Shown one piece after another: positions 35,478-44,731 of a stretch of 64,000 nucleotides of DNA. The notes below the pieces were generated by a model. That model did no database searches, was not told the origin of the DNA, and was given only the letters and a program-made list of their open reading frames with translations. The DNA is taken from assembly GCF_000949475.1 (NCBI RefSeq), contig NZ_JRHC01000006.1, forward strand, positions 186,001 to 250,000, given 5' to 3'. Position numbers and translations under genes: made by a program. Numbering within the stretch: the stretch's first letter is position 1; every line of letters begins with the position of its first letter. Source of the stretch: Draconibacterium sediminis (lineage in GTDB: Bacteria; Bacteroidota; Bacteroidia; Bacteroidales; Prolixibacteraceae).

Positions 35478-38099
35478 ATGAAAATTGCTGCCATCCTATG
35501 CTTATTGTTGTTTTTTTATGCAACATCGGCACAGGAAAAAAGAACCTATAAAGCCAGTACCGCTGATGAGATGGACATTTCTGTCAACGGCGTTTTTGAC
35601 GAACCGGAATGGCAAAATGCCAATTGGGAAAACGACTTTATTCAACATGAACCCAACGAAGGAGAAGAGCCGACCCGGCAAACAGAATATGCCATTTTAT
35701 ACGATGCCAACAACCTTTATGTGGCTATACGATCGTTCGATGATCCGGACAGTATTTCCATGCGCATGACCCGACGAGATGAGACAGATGGCGATCTTGC
35801 CGGCGTTTATATCGACTCGTATTTTGACAAACGAACCTCATTTGCATTTATAGTATCGGCAGCAGGAGTACGTTCGGATATGGTAAGTACCAATGATGGC
35901 GATAACGAAGACGATACCTGGGACCCGATTTGGTATGCAAAAACATCAATAACTAAAAACGGATGGAACGCAGAAATGAGGATTCCCCTCACCCAATTGC
36001 GGTTTGATGAAAACGACGAACAGATTTGGGGACTGAATGTATTGCGCTATATTTTCAGGGAAGACGAACTTTCGTCGTGGCAACCCATGAAACGCGAAAC
36101 GGCTGGTTTTACCTCGCAGTTTGGTATTTTACGGGGAATTGAAAATATAAAACCACAAAACTCGCTGAATGTAACTCCGTATATGGTTGCCCGTACTGAA
36201 CGTTTTGAAAAGGAGCCTGAAAATCCATTTCTGAAATCGGGAAAATCAAATGGTTTTGATGCCGGTTTAGATGCCAAAATCGGTCTCACCAACTACCTGA
36301 CGATGGATTTAACGATCAACCCCGACTTTGGGCAGGTTGAAGCCGACCCGTCGCAGGTAAACCTAAGTACTTACGAAACCTTCTTCAGAGAGAAGCGACC
36401 GTTTTTTATCGAGGGTAACAATATCCTGTCGTACAAACTTGCTTTTGGCGATGGCGATCAATCGGCCAATAACCTGTTTTACTCGCGCCGTATCGGACGA
36501 CGCCCCAATCATTCTCCCGATCTGGCAAATGATGAATATGCCGACACACCTGATTTTACACGTATACTGGGTGCAGCCAAAATAACCGGAAAAACAAAAA
36601 GCGGTTGGTCGATCGGGGTAATTGAAAGTGTAACTGCTGAAGAAGAAGCTGAAATAAAAGGCATTTCGGGCAACAAAACCGAGGTGGTTGAGCCCTTAAC
36701 CAATTATTTTGTAGGCAGAGTTCAAAAGGATTTTGACGAGGGCAATACTTATATAGGCGGAATGCTTACCGCCGTTAACAGAAATATAAATGATGAGCAT
36801 CTCGATTTTCTGCATAAAAGCGCCTACACGGGCGGTGTTGATTTTGTACACAAATGGCACAACAAAGATTGGTTTGTAGACGGTGGAGTATATTTTAGCC
36901 GTGTTGAAGGTAGCGAAGAAGCGATTCTTAACACGCAAACTTCCTATTCGCGAACTTATCAACGCCCTGATGCCGATTATGTAACACTCGATTCATCAAG
37001 AACTTCACTTTCGGGCACCGGTGGAAAATTCAATATCGGTAAAACCGGTGGGAAGTTGAAGTTTGTCGGAATATTTAGCTGGAAATCGCCGGGACTGGAA
37101 ATTAATGATATTGGTTACACACCCGAGGTTGACGAGATTATGCAAGCCTTTTGGGTAGGATATCGATGGTACGAGCCCTTCTCTATTTTCAGAAGTATGG
37201 GCCTTAACTTTAACCAGTGGACTGGTTATGATTTTGGCGGCAATTTATTGGGTGCCGGCGGTAATATTAACGGGCACACCCAGTTTAATAATTTTTGGCG
37301 GGCCTTTTCAAGTATAAATTTTAACGGCGAGCAGCTTTCGCATTCGGCACTACGTGGCGGCCCGGCGATGAAAACTCCCGGAAATCACAGTTTTTATGCC
37401 GGTTTATTTTCCAACCCACAGAAGAAATTCACATACGGAGCCGATGGAGGAATGAACTGGAGTAACGAAAAAGGTTACTACTCGAGAAAAAGCTTTGAGG
37501 TAGAATTTGGATACCGCCCCGTTAAGGCCATGCAAATTGAAATTAGTCCGGAATTCGGCGTAAGCGACAATCAGCTTCAGTATATTACGCAGCAAGACCA
37601 CATGAACGACAAACGTTACATAATGGGAACCATTCAGCAAAAAACGTTCAGTACATCGATTCGGATAAATTATAATGTAACGCCTGATTTGACCGTGCAA
37701 TTTTGGGGACAGCCTTTTATTGCAACGGGAGACTACGATGCGTTTAAATACATAACTGATAGTAAAGCAGATGATATAAACGACCGGTTTGCATTGTACT
37801 CGGGTGAGCAGATTACTTACGACACCGAGAACAGTGTATACCACATTGATGAAACCTTAAATGGCCAAACCGATTATAGTTTTGACAATCCCGATTTTAA
37901 TGTAAAAGAGTTCTTATCAAACCTGGTAGTTCGCTGGGAGTATCGTCCCGGCTCGATGATTTACCTGGTATGGTCTCAAAACCGTGGCTGTTATGACAAC
38001 AGGGGGAACTTTGATTTTGGTAACGACTTATCTGATCTCTTTGATGAGAAACCTCATAATGTCTTCCTGGTAAAATTTTCGTACCGAATTGGAAGATAG
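35478..38099 (+). CDS. DUF5916 outer-membrane protein with CBM9-like domain
   Basis: 873-aa exported protein (signal MKIAAILCLLLFFYATSAQ). Residues about 25-210 form a CBM9/DOMON-like beta-sandwich ('DEPEWQNANWENDF', 'AILYDANNLYVAIRSFD', 'FAFIVSAAGVRSD'), and the remainder is DUF5916 with repeated aromatic-ended beta strands and a C-terminal 'HNVFLVKFSYRIGR', typical of an outer-membrane barrel whose last residue is inserted by the BAM machinery. 'DFGQVEADPSQVNLSTYETFFREKRPFF' is the strongest family signature. Role unknown; possibly binding or passage of a glycan or peptide. Confidence 0.88.
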   Translation: MKIAAILCLLLFFYATSAQEKRTYKASTADEMDISVNGVFDEPEWQNANWENDFIQHEPNEGEEPTRQTEYAILYDANNLYVAIRSFDDPDSISMRMTRRDETDGDLAGVYIDSYFDKRTSFAFIVSAAGVRSDMVSTNDGDNEDDTWDPIWYAKTSITKNGWNAEMRIPLTQLRFDENDEQIWGLNVLRYIFREDELSSWQPMKRETAGFTSQFGILRGIENIKPQNSLNVTPYMVARTERFEKEPENPFLKSGKSNGFDAGLDAKIGLTNYLTMDLTINPDFGQVEADPSQVNLSTYETFFREKRPFFIEGNNILSYKLAFGDGDQSANNLFYSRRIGRRPNHSPDLANDEYADTPDFTRILGAAKITGKTKSGWSIGVIESVTAEEEAEIKGISGNKTEVVEPLTNYFVGRVQKDFDEGNTYIGGMLTAVNRNINDEHLDFLHKSAYTGGVDFVHKWHNKDWFVDGGVYFSRVEGSEEAILNTQTSYSRTYQRPDADYVTLDSSRTSLSGTGGKFNIGKTGGKLKFVGIFSWKSPGLEINDIGYTPEVDEIMQAFWVGYRWYEPFSIFRSMGLNFNQWTGYDFGGNLLGAGGNINGHTQFNNFWRAFSSINFNGEQLSHSALRGGPAMKTPGNHSFYAGLFSNPQKKFTYGADGGMNWSNEKGYYSRKSFEVEFGYRPVKAMQIEISPEFGVSDNQLQYITQQDHMNDKRYIMGTIQQKTFSTSIRINYNVTPDLTVQFWGQPFIATGDYDAFKYITDSKADDINDRFALYSGEQITYDTENSVYHIDETLNGQTDYSFDNPDFNVKEFLSNLVVRWEYRPGSMIYLVWSQNRGCYDNRGNFDFGNDLSDLFDEKPHNVFLVKFSYRIGR

Positions 38100-38118
38100 C
38101 TTACTATGCGAAGGGTAA

Positions 38119-38387
38119 TTAACCTGAGTTCGTTTCTAAAATATTTTCACAGAAAGTCATAATTACGTCAGATTTGTATTTAGAATTAAGAAGTAATAAC
38201 GGGTTATTTCGAGAAATTCTAAATGTAAAGATGGCGTGAGAAGGACTTTCCTTCGGGCTTTGCTCTTTTTGCAATAAACTCCCTCCATTTTTCTTGTATT
38301 ATCCCAATAGTTCTGCGAAAACTGGAGGGAGTTTCTAATCAAAAATAGCTAAAGCTGTGTATTATTTTAGAATCGAATTCAGGTTAA
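38119..38387. mobile_element. MITE-like element with 25-bp imperfect terminal inverted repeats
   Basis: Left end 38119-38143 begins TTAACCTGAGTTCG; right end 38363-38387 is its reverse complement with two mismatches in 25. Total 269 bp with no ORF. Inside is a second inverted repeat, AAACTCCCTCCA (38276-38287) / TGGAGGGAGTTT (38323-38334), extended by TTTT/AAAA after one mismatch. The TTAA ends could be a target site. Alternatively the whole may fold as one long structured RNA. Confidence 0.55.
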
Positions 38388-38416
38388 AAAAGGCGCAGCT
38401 AATAACTGCGCCTTTT
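38388..38416. terminator. bidirectional terminator next to the S8 protease gene
   Basis: AAAAGGCGCAG / CTGCGCCTTTT (38388-38398 and 38406-38416) with a 7-base loop and A/T runs on both sides. It can end the S8 gene on the minus strand and DUF5916 on the plus strand. Confidence 0.88.
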
Positions 38417-38452
38417 ATTTTACCAATCGGGGTTTATATTTGATTATTTTAA

Positions 38453-39634
38453 CTACATATGCGCAATTGGATCTGCGTCGCCATCAGGATCGCCGGATAC
38501 ATATCCATCGGTTGACAGATGTCCGTCGGTTGCCAGCAACAATCCACAAACATGTGGTGCAGCCATTGATGTTCCGCTCATGGTTGCAAAACCACCACTT
38601 TTGTAACAAGAAAGAATGCTTACTCCGGGAGCGCAGTAATCAACATGTTCACCATAATTTGAAAAATAAGCCCAGTAGTCATTGCTATCCATTGCCGAAA
38701 TGGTATAGATATTAACTCCTTCAGTTCTTGCCGGCGAATGGTTTTCGGCATCATCTGATTCATTTCCGGCAGCAAGTGCCACGTATATACCTTGTGCGCC
38801 AAGATTGGCAACAGCCAGGTCGATGGGTTCATAAACACCACCGCCTAAACTCATATTTGCTGCATCACCGGGATCGGCATTTGCAGCAACATAATCAACT
38901 CCGGCAATAATTACCGAATAAGCTCCGGAACCTTTTCTATCCAGAACTTTAACCGGAACAACGGTTGCGCCTGCTGCTACACCAACAACTCCAATTTCGT
39001 TGTCGATTGCTGCAACTATACCTGCACAATGAGATCCGTGTCCATTATCATCTTCCGGCGTTGTAGTTCTGGTGATAAATGTAGCACCCAGCGTTTGATC
39101 AACATTCAGGTCAGGGTGATCCATATCGATACCGGTATCAATTATCCATGCTTTATTAGACCCGGTGTATGTTGTTCCACCACCAACTCTTGTAATTCCA
39201 TAAGGAACTGTTTCGGCAGGAGGATCGGAAGGAAGAGTTCCCGGTTTAGCCAAGGTTACCATTTTATCAGCGTAAACACCGGCAACACCATCAGCAGATT
39301 TTAAGGCCTTGGCTTCCTTTTCAGAAATATTTACAACTAAACCCTCAATAGCCTGGCTGTACACCATTTTGGGCTCACCCAAATTGATGTGAGCAGCGTT
39401 GCTTATTTTTAGCGCTTTTGTTGCTACTGCACGATCTGCTTCAGCTTTACTTTTATAAGCAGATTTTAAATTAGAGGATTCGAGCAATACAATATATTGC
39501 CCGGGGATCACCACTTCAGAATGAGTTATAAACTCCACCTGGTCGGGGTTTGTTACAGAAATCTCATCCGTTTTTTCACAAGAAACAATTACAATGGCCA
39601 GTGCCATTACAATTAAAACTAAATACTTTTTCAT
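38453..39634 (-). CDS. Subtilisin-like S8 serine protease, lipoprotein
   Basis: 393-aa lipoprotein protease from ATG 39634 (MKKYLVLIVMALAIVIVSC, Cys19). Residues about 44-128 form an I9-like propeptide ('PGQYIVLLESS' to 'VAGVYADKMVTL'), which folds the enzyme and is then removed. Catalytic residues: Asp166 ('AWIIDTGID'), His199 ('NGHGSHCAG'), Asn291 ('ALAAGNES') and Ser356 ('SGTSMAAPH'). The protease is close to proteinase-K/thermitase types. The short C-terminal tail 'GDPDGDADPIAHM' is unusual and acidic. Expected to be anchored outside the cytoplasm. Confidence 0.93.
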   Translation of the reverse strand: MKKYLVLIVMALAIVIVSCEKTDEISVTNPDQVEFITHSEVVIPGQYIVLLESSNLKSAYKSKAEADRAVATKALKISNAAHINLGEPKMVYSQAIEGLVVNISEKEAKALKSADGVAGVYADKMVTLAKPGTLPSDPPAETVPYGITRVGGGTTYTGSNKAWIIDTGIDMDHPDLNVDQTLGATFITRTTTPEDDNGHGSHCAGIVAAIDNEIGVVGVAAGATVVPVKVLDRKGSGAYSVIIAGVDYVAANADPGDAANMSLGGGVYEPIDLAVANLGAQGIYVALAAGNESDDAENHSPARTEGVNIYTISAMDSNDYWAYFSNYGEHVDYCAPGVSILSCYKSGGFATMSGTSMAAPHVCGLLLATDGHLSTDGYVSGDPDGDADPIAHM

Positions 39635-39827
39635 GATTAATAAAGGTTTTAACAATTAAACAGCGATTGGTTTTATTGTAATTTATAACATAATTTCATT
39701 ATTTCCTATAGTAGCCTCTTCTCTAATTCAACTATATGTTCATTATTTAAACAAATCGCCAGCAAAATCAACACTTTTATTGCAGATCATATTTCTCTAT
39801 TAAAAATCGTTTTTTAATAGAAGAGCA

Positions 39828-39867
39828 AAAAAAAAGGTCTGCTAATCAGATGTTAGCAGACCTTTTT
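39828..39867 (-). terminator. terminator of the GH3 gene
   Basis: 15-bp perfect stem AAAAAGGTCTGCTAA / TTAGCAGACCTTTTT (39831-39845 and 39853-39867), with the A run giving a T tract when read on the minus strand. Confidence 0.9.
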
Positions 39868-39888
39868 CGATGTTGGATAATTTTTACC

Positions 39889-42501
39889 CTATTCAATAAA
39901 AGTGTTCTTTCCTTTCAATTCAATTGTTTTTGAAATACCATTTTTCCCTTTTCCTTCGGGCTGACTTCCCCCAACAAAAAGTGTAAAATCTCCGGGTTCG
40001 ATTACCCGCTTATCATTGGAGCCAATAATGGAAAACTGACGAGGTTCAAGTACAAACTTCACCGTTTTTGTTTCACCCGGTTTTAACGCAATTCGCTGAA
40101 AACCCTCTAACTGATATTTCGGTCGTGGTGTTGATGCGACCATGTCTTTTAGGTAGATCTGAACAACCTCTTCGCCTGCTGCATCTCCGATATTGGTTAC
40201 TTTGGCACTAATTTCAATGGTATCGCCAATTTTGGCCTGCTTTGCCAGTTTTACATCTGAATAAGTAAAAGAAGTATAACTCAATCCGTAGCCAAAAGGA
40301 TATAACGGTTCACCATTGAAGTACTTGTAAGTGCGGTTCTTCATATCATATTCTTCAAACGGTGGTAGTTGATCAACCGATTTATAGTAGGTAACCGGCA
40401 AACGTCCGGCCGGATTATAATCGCCCATCAACACATCGGCAACAGCGTTTCCGCCCTCCTGCCCCGGATAACCTGCTGTAATAATTGCTTCCAGGTTTTC
40501 GTCGGCCCAGTTAACAGCCAATGCACTTCCGTTTAGTAAAACAAGAATTACCGGTTTACCGGTTGCTTCAATGGCTTTCATCAATTCGCGTTGTGTTGCC
40601 GGAAGTTTTAAATGTGTACGATCGCCGCCTTCAAAACCATCTACTTTCAATTCCATTTCTTCGCCTTCGAGGCGTTGCGAAAGGCCAAGTACCAAAACAA
40701 CAGCATCAGCTTTTTGAGCTACTTCAACGGCTTCCTGTTTTAAGTTTTGGTTTGGCATGGCCCACAACAGTTTGGCATCTCCTTCGCCATGAAAGTTGGC
40801 GTATTCATAAACAAATTTATACTTTTTACCAGCCTCCATTTTTACAGCCTTTTCGTGATGAAAGGCATGGTGCTCGGATTTATGACTTAGTAACTTTTCT
40901 CCTTCAAGCCAAATATCGAGTTTTGGCATTCCCCAACATCCAATCCGGTACTCACCACTCACCGGAGGAACAATGTAGCCTGTCCAACGCACACTAAAAT
41001 TATCGTCATTCATCTCAGGTGTCGGCGCATCAGCTTCCCAGTAAAAATTTATATTTCCATCAATTCGGGTAAACATTGGTTCGCCTTCCAGTTCTGCATT
41101 ATTAAAATACTCTCCTATTACACCTTGTGTACCATCTTCGGTTTGCAAAAACTCTGCAGGAATCGCATTAAGGTTACTAACTCCTTTGGCCAAATGACTT
41201 CCTTCGGCATAAAGTATTTTGGTGTTCGGCAATTTATTTTGTAATCCTTTTAACACGGTTACCGGATTTTTGGCAATACCATTGTAGTTTCCAACCAGCG
41301 ACTCCCAGTTATCAGCATTTGGGCCAATAACAGCAAGTGTTTTAATGTCTTTTGAAAGCGGTAATGTTTTATCCTGGTTTTTCAGTAAAACAATACTTTT
41401 TCGTGCTGCTTCCAGTGCCAGCTCATTATTCTCTTTCGATGTATTCACCGAAAATGGAATTTGTGCGTAAGGCACGTCTTCATTCGGATCGAACATTCCC
41501 AGCTTAAAACGGGCCGTAAACAAGCGCTTTACGGCAATATCAATTTCATCTTCCGTGATCAAACCGCGCTCAACAGCCTCGATAAGATGACGGTATGAAT
41601 TTCCACAATTCAAATCGGTACCGGCTTTAACAGCCACAGCCGCTGCTTCTGCGGCATCTTCCGAGAAATCCTGAAAAGTAAAAAAATCGGAAATAGCCCA
41701 ACAGTCAGACACAATGTAACCATCAAATCCCCAGTCGTTGCGTAAAATGCCAATTAGTTCATCGCTGGCACAACACGGAACTCCGCGGAACTGGTTGTAC
41801 GCGCCCATTACCGAATACGCTCCTCCGTCTTTCACCAACATGCGAAATGCCGGCAAATAAGTCTCGCGTAAATCGCGTTCGCTTACCAGCGCATTAAATT
41901 CGTGACGCAAAGGTTCCGGCCCTGAGTGTACTGCATAATGTTTTGCGGTAGCCACTACTTTCAGGTATTTCGGATCATCGCCCTGAAGCCCTTTTACAAA
42001 CCGGGTTCCCAAAATTCCGGTGAGATACGGATCTTCACCATAAGTTTCGTGTCCACGTCCCCAACGCGGATCGCGGAAGATGTTGATATTAGGTGACCAA
42101 AAAGTAAGTCCCTGGTAAATGCCCCTTTTGTCGCGACGAACAAACTCATGATGTTTTGCACGTGCTTCGTCTGAAATAGCCACTGCTACCCGGTTTAACA
42201 AATCGGCGTCCCACGAGGCAGCAATACTTATCGACTGCGGATAAACCGTTGCGTAACCGGCCCTTGCCACTCCGTGTAAACACTCGTTCCACCAGTTGTA
42301 TTCCGGTACTTGCAAGCGGTCAACCGCTTTTGAAGTGTACTCCAACTGATCAACTTTTTCCTGCAGGGTCATTTGCGACACCAGTAATTCAACACGCTCC
42401 TCCATTGGAAGCGCCGGATCTAAAAAGTCGAGATTTTCATTTTGTGCAAATACTGCAAAAGCACAAAAAATTAGAATTAGGTTTAAAATTGATTTTTTCA
42501 T
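39889..42501 (-). CDS. GH3 beta-xylosidase/glucosidase with PA14 insertion, secreted
   Basis: 870-aa exported glycoside hydrolase (signal MKKSILNLILIFCAFAVFAQ). The TIM-barrel domain contains 'NWWNECLHGVARAG', 'TAKHYAVHSGPE' and nucleophile Asp266 in 'GYIVSDCWAI'. The second alpha/beta domain is interrupted by a PA14 carbohydrate-binding domain (about residues 450-590, 'FNNAELEGEPMF' to 'AKLLWAMPNQN'). A fibronectin-III-like domain ends the protein ('YPFGYGLSYTSF', 'RPKYQLEGFQRI'). 'LHGVA' favours the xylosidase/arabinosidase branch. No SusC/SusD pair is adjacent, so it is not in a classical polysaccharide locus. Confidence 0.92.
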   Translation of the reverse strand: MKKSILNLILIFCAFAVFAQNENLDFLDPALPMEERVELLVSQMTLQEKVDQLEYTSKAVDRLQVPEYNWWNECLHGVARAGYATVYPQSISIAASWDADLLNRVAVAISDEARAKHHEFVRRDKRGIYQGLTFWSPNINIFRDPRWGRGHETYGEDPYLTGILGTRFVKGLQGDDPKYLKVVATAKHYAVHSGPEPLRHEFNALVSERDLRETYLPAFRMLVKDGGAYSVMGAYNQFRGVPCCASDELIGILRNDWGFDGYIVSDCWAISDFFTFQDFSEDAAEAAAVAVKAGTDLNCGNSYRHLIEAVERGLITEDEIDIAVKRLFTARFKLGMFDPNEDVPYAQIPFSVNTSKENNELALEAARKSIVLLKNQDKTLPLSKDIKTLAVIGPNADNWESLVGNYNGIAKNPVTVLKGLQNKLPNTKILYAEGSHLAKGVSNLNAIPAEFLQTEDGTQGVIGEYFNNAELEGEPMFTRIDGNINFYWEADAPTPEMNDDNFSVRWTGYIVPPVSGEYRIGCWGMPKLDIWLEGEKLLSHKSEHHAFHHEKAVKMEAGKKYKFVYEYANFHGEGDAKLLWAMPNQNLKQEAVEVAQKADAVVLVLGLSQRLEGEEMELKVDGFEGGDRTHLKLPATQRELMKAIEATGKPVILVLLNGSALAVNWADENLEAIITAGYPGQEGGNAVADVLMGDYNPAGRLPVTYYKSVDQLPPFEEYDMKNRTYKYFNGEPLYPFGYGLSYTSFTYSDVKLAKQAKIGDTIEISAKVTNIGDAAGEEVVQIYLKDMVASTPRPKYQLEGFQRIALKPGETKTVKFVLEPRQFSIIGSNDKRVIEPGDFTLFVGGSQPEGKGKNGISKTIELKGKNTFIE

Positions 42502-42712
42502 CTGTTTATAATTGTTCTATTTTTTAGTTGGCAACAGACATAACACGCATGCACTTTTTTATTCCTTGTGGTTTAAATTTTATTGCGTGCTCGTTTTATT
42601 TCATAAATTACTATTCTGTTCTATTCTGCAAAAGATTACAAATATACGACTAATTGAGGGATTTGCTTTCCAAAAAAAGACACTTCTGTTTTAATGACGG
42701 GTAAATTTTCCA

Positions 42713-42745
42713 TTTCTTTCACTTTCATTTGATTGCTTACCTTTG
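42713..42745 (+). promoter_or_regulatory. promoter of the YkgJ-type gene
   Basis: TTTC at 42713-42716 and TACCTTTG at 42738-42745 are 21 bases apart. The -7 box fits well; the -33 box is weak. It ends 24 bases before the ATG. Confidence 0.5.
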
Positions 42746-42769
42746 CTATTTCAAAAACAATAGAAAAAT

Positions 42770-43282
42770 ATGGATTTTACAGCATACAAAACGTTACGAA
42801 AGATTATTGACGAATTATCGGAAAAACTGGAAACGCAACACAAAAAACATATGAAATGTAAAGCAGGCTGCGATCTGTGTTGTATGGATTACAGCATTTT
42901 TCCGGTAGAATTTTATAGCATTGTTAAAGCGCTAAAAGATCGTAAGGATAAACCTATCTTTAATACCGAGAAAGATGAATCAAGTTGTATTTTTCTAAAT
43001 AACCACCAATGCGAAATTTATGACAACCGACCGATTATTTGCAGAACACACGGTCTTCCGTTGTTATATATGAATGAAGAAAATGGATGGGAATTATCGG
43101 CTTGCGAACTTAACTTTACGGAATTTGACATGGAAGAATTTTCGGAAGAGAACACCTTTCCGCAAGATAAATTTAACAGCAAACTCTATTTGTTGAATAA
43201 AGAGTTTATTGCTAAAAATCAATTATCCAACTACTCGGAGCTTGATTTAATTCCAATAAAAGAATTGGCAAAACACATTTAA
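42770..43282 (+). CDS. YkgJ family cysteine-cluster protein
   Basis: 170-aa cytoplasmic protein with the cysteine pattern of the YkgJ/CxxCxxCC (UPF0153) family: Cys30, Cys34, Cys37, Cys38, then Cys73, Cys81 and Cys91 ('CEIYDNRPIICRTHG'). The cluster is expected to bind Fe-S or zinc. Function is unknown. It is 11 bases ahead of a secreted DsrE-like gene and probably shares a transcript, hinting at sulfur or redox work. Confidence 0.87.
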   Translation: MDFTAYKTLRKIIDELSEKLETQHKKHMKCKAGCDLCCMDYSIFPVEFYSIVKALKDRKDKPIFNTEKDESSCIFLNNHQCEIYDNRPIICRTHGLPLLYMNEENGWELSACELNFTEFDMEEFSEENTFPQDKFNSKLYLLNKEFIAKNQLSNYSELDLIPIKELAKHI

Positions 43283-43293
43283 AATCTTAGACT

Positions 43294-43713
43294 ATGAAAC
43301 GTAATTTAGTACTCGTATTTTTAATCCTGCTTTGCAGTGTAGCAATGGCAACAAACAACAAACCAATGGAGGAAAATAAAAACAAACTGGCGGTGCTGTG
43401 GACCAGCGGCGATCCGGACGTGGCCGAAAAAATGGCTTTTATGTACACCTACAATGCCAAAAAACAAGGTTGGTTCGACGAGGTGGTTCTGATTATTTGG
43501 GGACCATCGGCAAAACTGGCTGCCGAAAATAAAATGATACAGGATTACATTAAAAAGATGCAGGAAGCAGGCGTAAAAATCGAAGCGTGTTTATACTGCG
43601 CCAAGATGTACGAAGTTGACGAAAAATTAGCCGAAATGGGTGTTGATGTTAAAGGAATGGGCGTTCCGTTATCCGACTACTTAAAAGAAGGCTGGAAAAC
43701 TTTAAGCCTCTAA
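43294..43713 (+). CDS. DsrE family sulfur-carrier-like protein, exported
   Basis: 139-aa protein with a signal peptide (MKRNLVLVFLILLCSVAMAT) followed by a DsrE/DsrF-like alpha/beta domain ('LAVLWTSGDPDVAEKMAFMYTYNA', 'VVLIIWGPSAKLAAEN'). Two cysteines three residues apart in 'EACLYCAKMYEVDEKL' are the probable reactive site. DsrE proteins relay sulfane sulfur or act in redox sensing; export to the periplasm is less usual. Co-directed with the YkgJ-type gene. Confidence 0.82.
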   Translation: MKRNLVLVFLILLCSVAMATNNKPMEENKNKLAVLWTSGDPDVAEKMAFMYTYNAKKQGWFDEVVLIIWGPSAKLAAENKMIQDYIKKMQEAGVKIEACLYCAKMYEVDEKLAEMGVDVKGMGVPLSDYLKEGWKTLSL

Positions 43714-43723
43714 AAAGAAATAA

Positions 43724-43753
43724 AAAAAGCATCCGCCATCAGACGGATGCTTT
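43724..43753. terminator. terminator between DsrE-like and DUF2795 genes
   Basis: AAAGCATCCG / CGGATGCTTT (43726-43735 and 43744-43753) with an 8-base loop; A-run on the left gives a good T tract for the minus strand, TTTAT on the right serves the plus strand weakly. Confidence 0.8.
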
Positions 43754-43772
43754 ATATACTATCATTTTATTG

Positions 43773-43994
43773 CTAGTATTCATCTTCGTTAAAAAAGAAA
43801 TCATCCTTACTTGGATAATCCGGCCAAATATCCTCAATACTTTCGTACATCTCACCTTCATCCTCAATCTCCTGCAAGTTTTCAATTACTTCAAGCGGAG
43901 CACCCGAACGTATTGCATAATCAATTAACTCGTCTTTTGTTGCCGGCCAAGGTGCATCTTCTAACTTCGATGCTAATTCCAGAGTCCAATACAT
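43773..43994 (-). CDS. DUF2795 small acidic protein
   Basis: 73-aa acidic protein: 'MYWTLELASKLEDAPWPATKDELIDYAIRSGAP' (given by its ends, residues 1 and 33) and a Glu/Asp-rich tail, as in the DUF2795 family of Bacteroidota. The helix-rich core has the 'A(S/T)KLEDAPWPA(T/S)K(D/E)EL' signature. Function unknown. A monocistronic gene ending in a terminator. Confidence 0.85.
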   Translation of the reverse strand: MYWTLELASKLEDAPWPATKDELIDYAIRSGAPLEVIENLQEIEDEGEMYESIEDIWPDYPSKDDFFFNEDEY

Positions 43995-44089
43995 GTGTCT
44001 ACAGTTTTTATGTGGTTAAACTCGATTTTTTACTTTGGCGCGAATATAACAAAAAATAAATACGAAAAAACTTTCCTGAAAAAAAAATA

Positions 44090-44647
44090 TCAATACTGCC
44101 AGGTTGTTTCGTCAATTCCTTTATCATGAGCGAGTTTTCGGGCCAATACAAACAGATAATCCGAAAGCCGGTTAATATACTTTATTAGTTCGGACTGAAC
44201 AGGTGTTTGTTCTGAGAATTCAACGATTCGGCGCTCTGCCCTTCGGCATATAGTTCGTGCCATATGGCACTGAGCTGCTGACAGTTCCCCTCCCGGTAGG
44301 ATAAAATTCCGCAGTTCGGGCAACGTTTCGTGGTACGAATCAATTGCTTTCTCCAACACCTCAATATCTTCATTTTTAACAATGAGTTGCGCGGTGTACT
44401 CCTGCCCTTTTTCATCCGAAGCCAGGCGCGAACCAATGTTGAAAAGTTTATGTTGAATTTTTAGCAGTAAATCTTTCACTGCCGGATCAATATCGAATGA
44501 TCGGATGACACCGATACACGCATTTAATTCATCAACCGTTCCGTAACTCTCTAAACGCAGATCGTATTTTTTAACACGGCTGCCACCAACAAGTCCGGTT
44601 GTACCGTCGTCGCCGGTTTTTGTATATATTTTAAAATCTCCTGACAT
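44090..44647 (-). CDS. Cob(I)yrinic acid a,c-diamide adenosyltransferase, PduO type
   Basis: 185-aa four-helix-bundle enzyme that adenosylates cob(I)alamin to give adenosylcobalamin. 'IYTKTGDDGTTGLVGGSRVKK' near the start binds ATP, and 'RTICRRAERRIVEF' near residue 140 carries the conserved Arg and Glu residues. ATG 44647 gives the family's normal N-terminus; the open frame extends further. No other cobalamin gene is adjacent, which fits a salvage role. Confidence 0.94.
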   Translation of the reverse strand: MSGDFKIYTKTGDDGTTGLVGGSRVKKYDLRLESYGTVDELNACIGVIRSFDIDPAVKDLLLKIQHKLFNIGSRLASDEKGQEYTAQLIVKNEDIEVLEKAIDSYHETLPELRNFILPGGELSAAQCHMARTICRRAERRIVEFSEQTPVQSELIKYINRLSDYLFVLARKLAHDKGIDETTWQY

Positions 44648-44674
44648 GTTAATTCTTTTGTAATTGAAGAACAT

Positions 44675-44705
44675 AAAAAATCCCGAGATGTTTACCATTC
44701 GGGAT
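44675..44705 (-). terminator. terminator between the ABC ATPase and adenosyltransferase genes
   Basis: ATCCCGA / TCGGGAT (44680-44686 and 44699-44705), then T6 when read on the minus strand. It separates the two co-directed genes. Confidence 0.85.
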
Positions 44706-44731
44706 ATAATATCGTAAACGATTTTACAAAG

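Noticed and set aside
39889-42501. A polysaccharide utilization locus around the GH3 gene
   Set aside because: No SusC/SusD pair, sensor or other glycoside hydrolase is adjacent; neighbours are a protease and small redox proteins.
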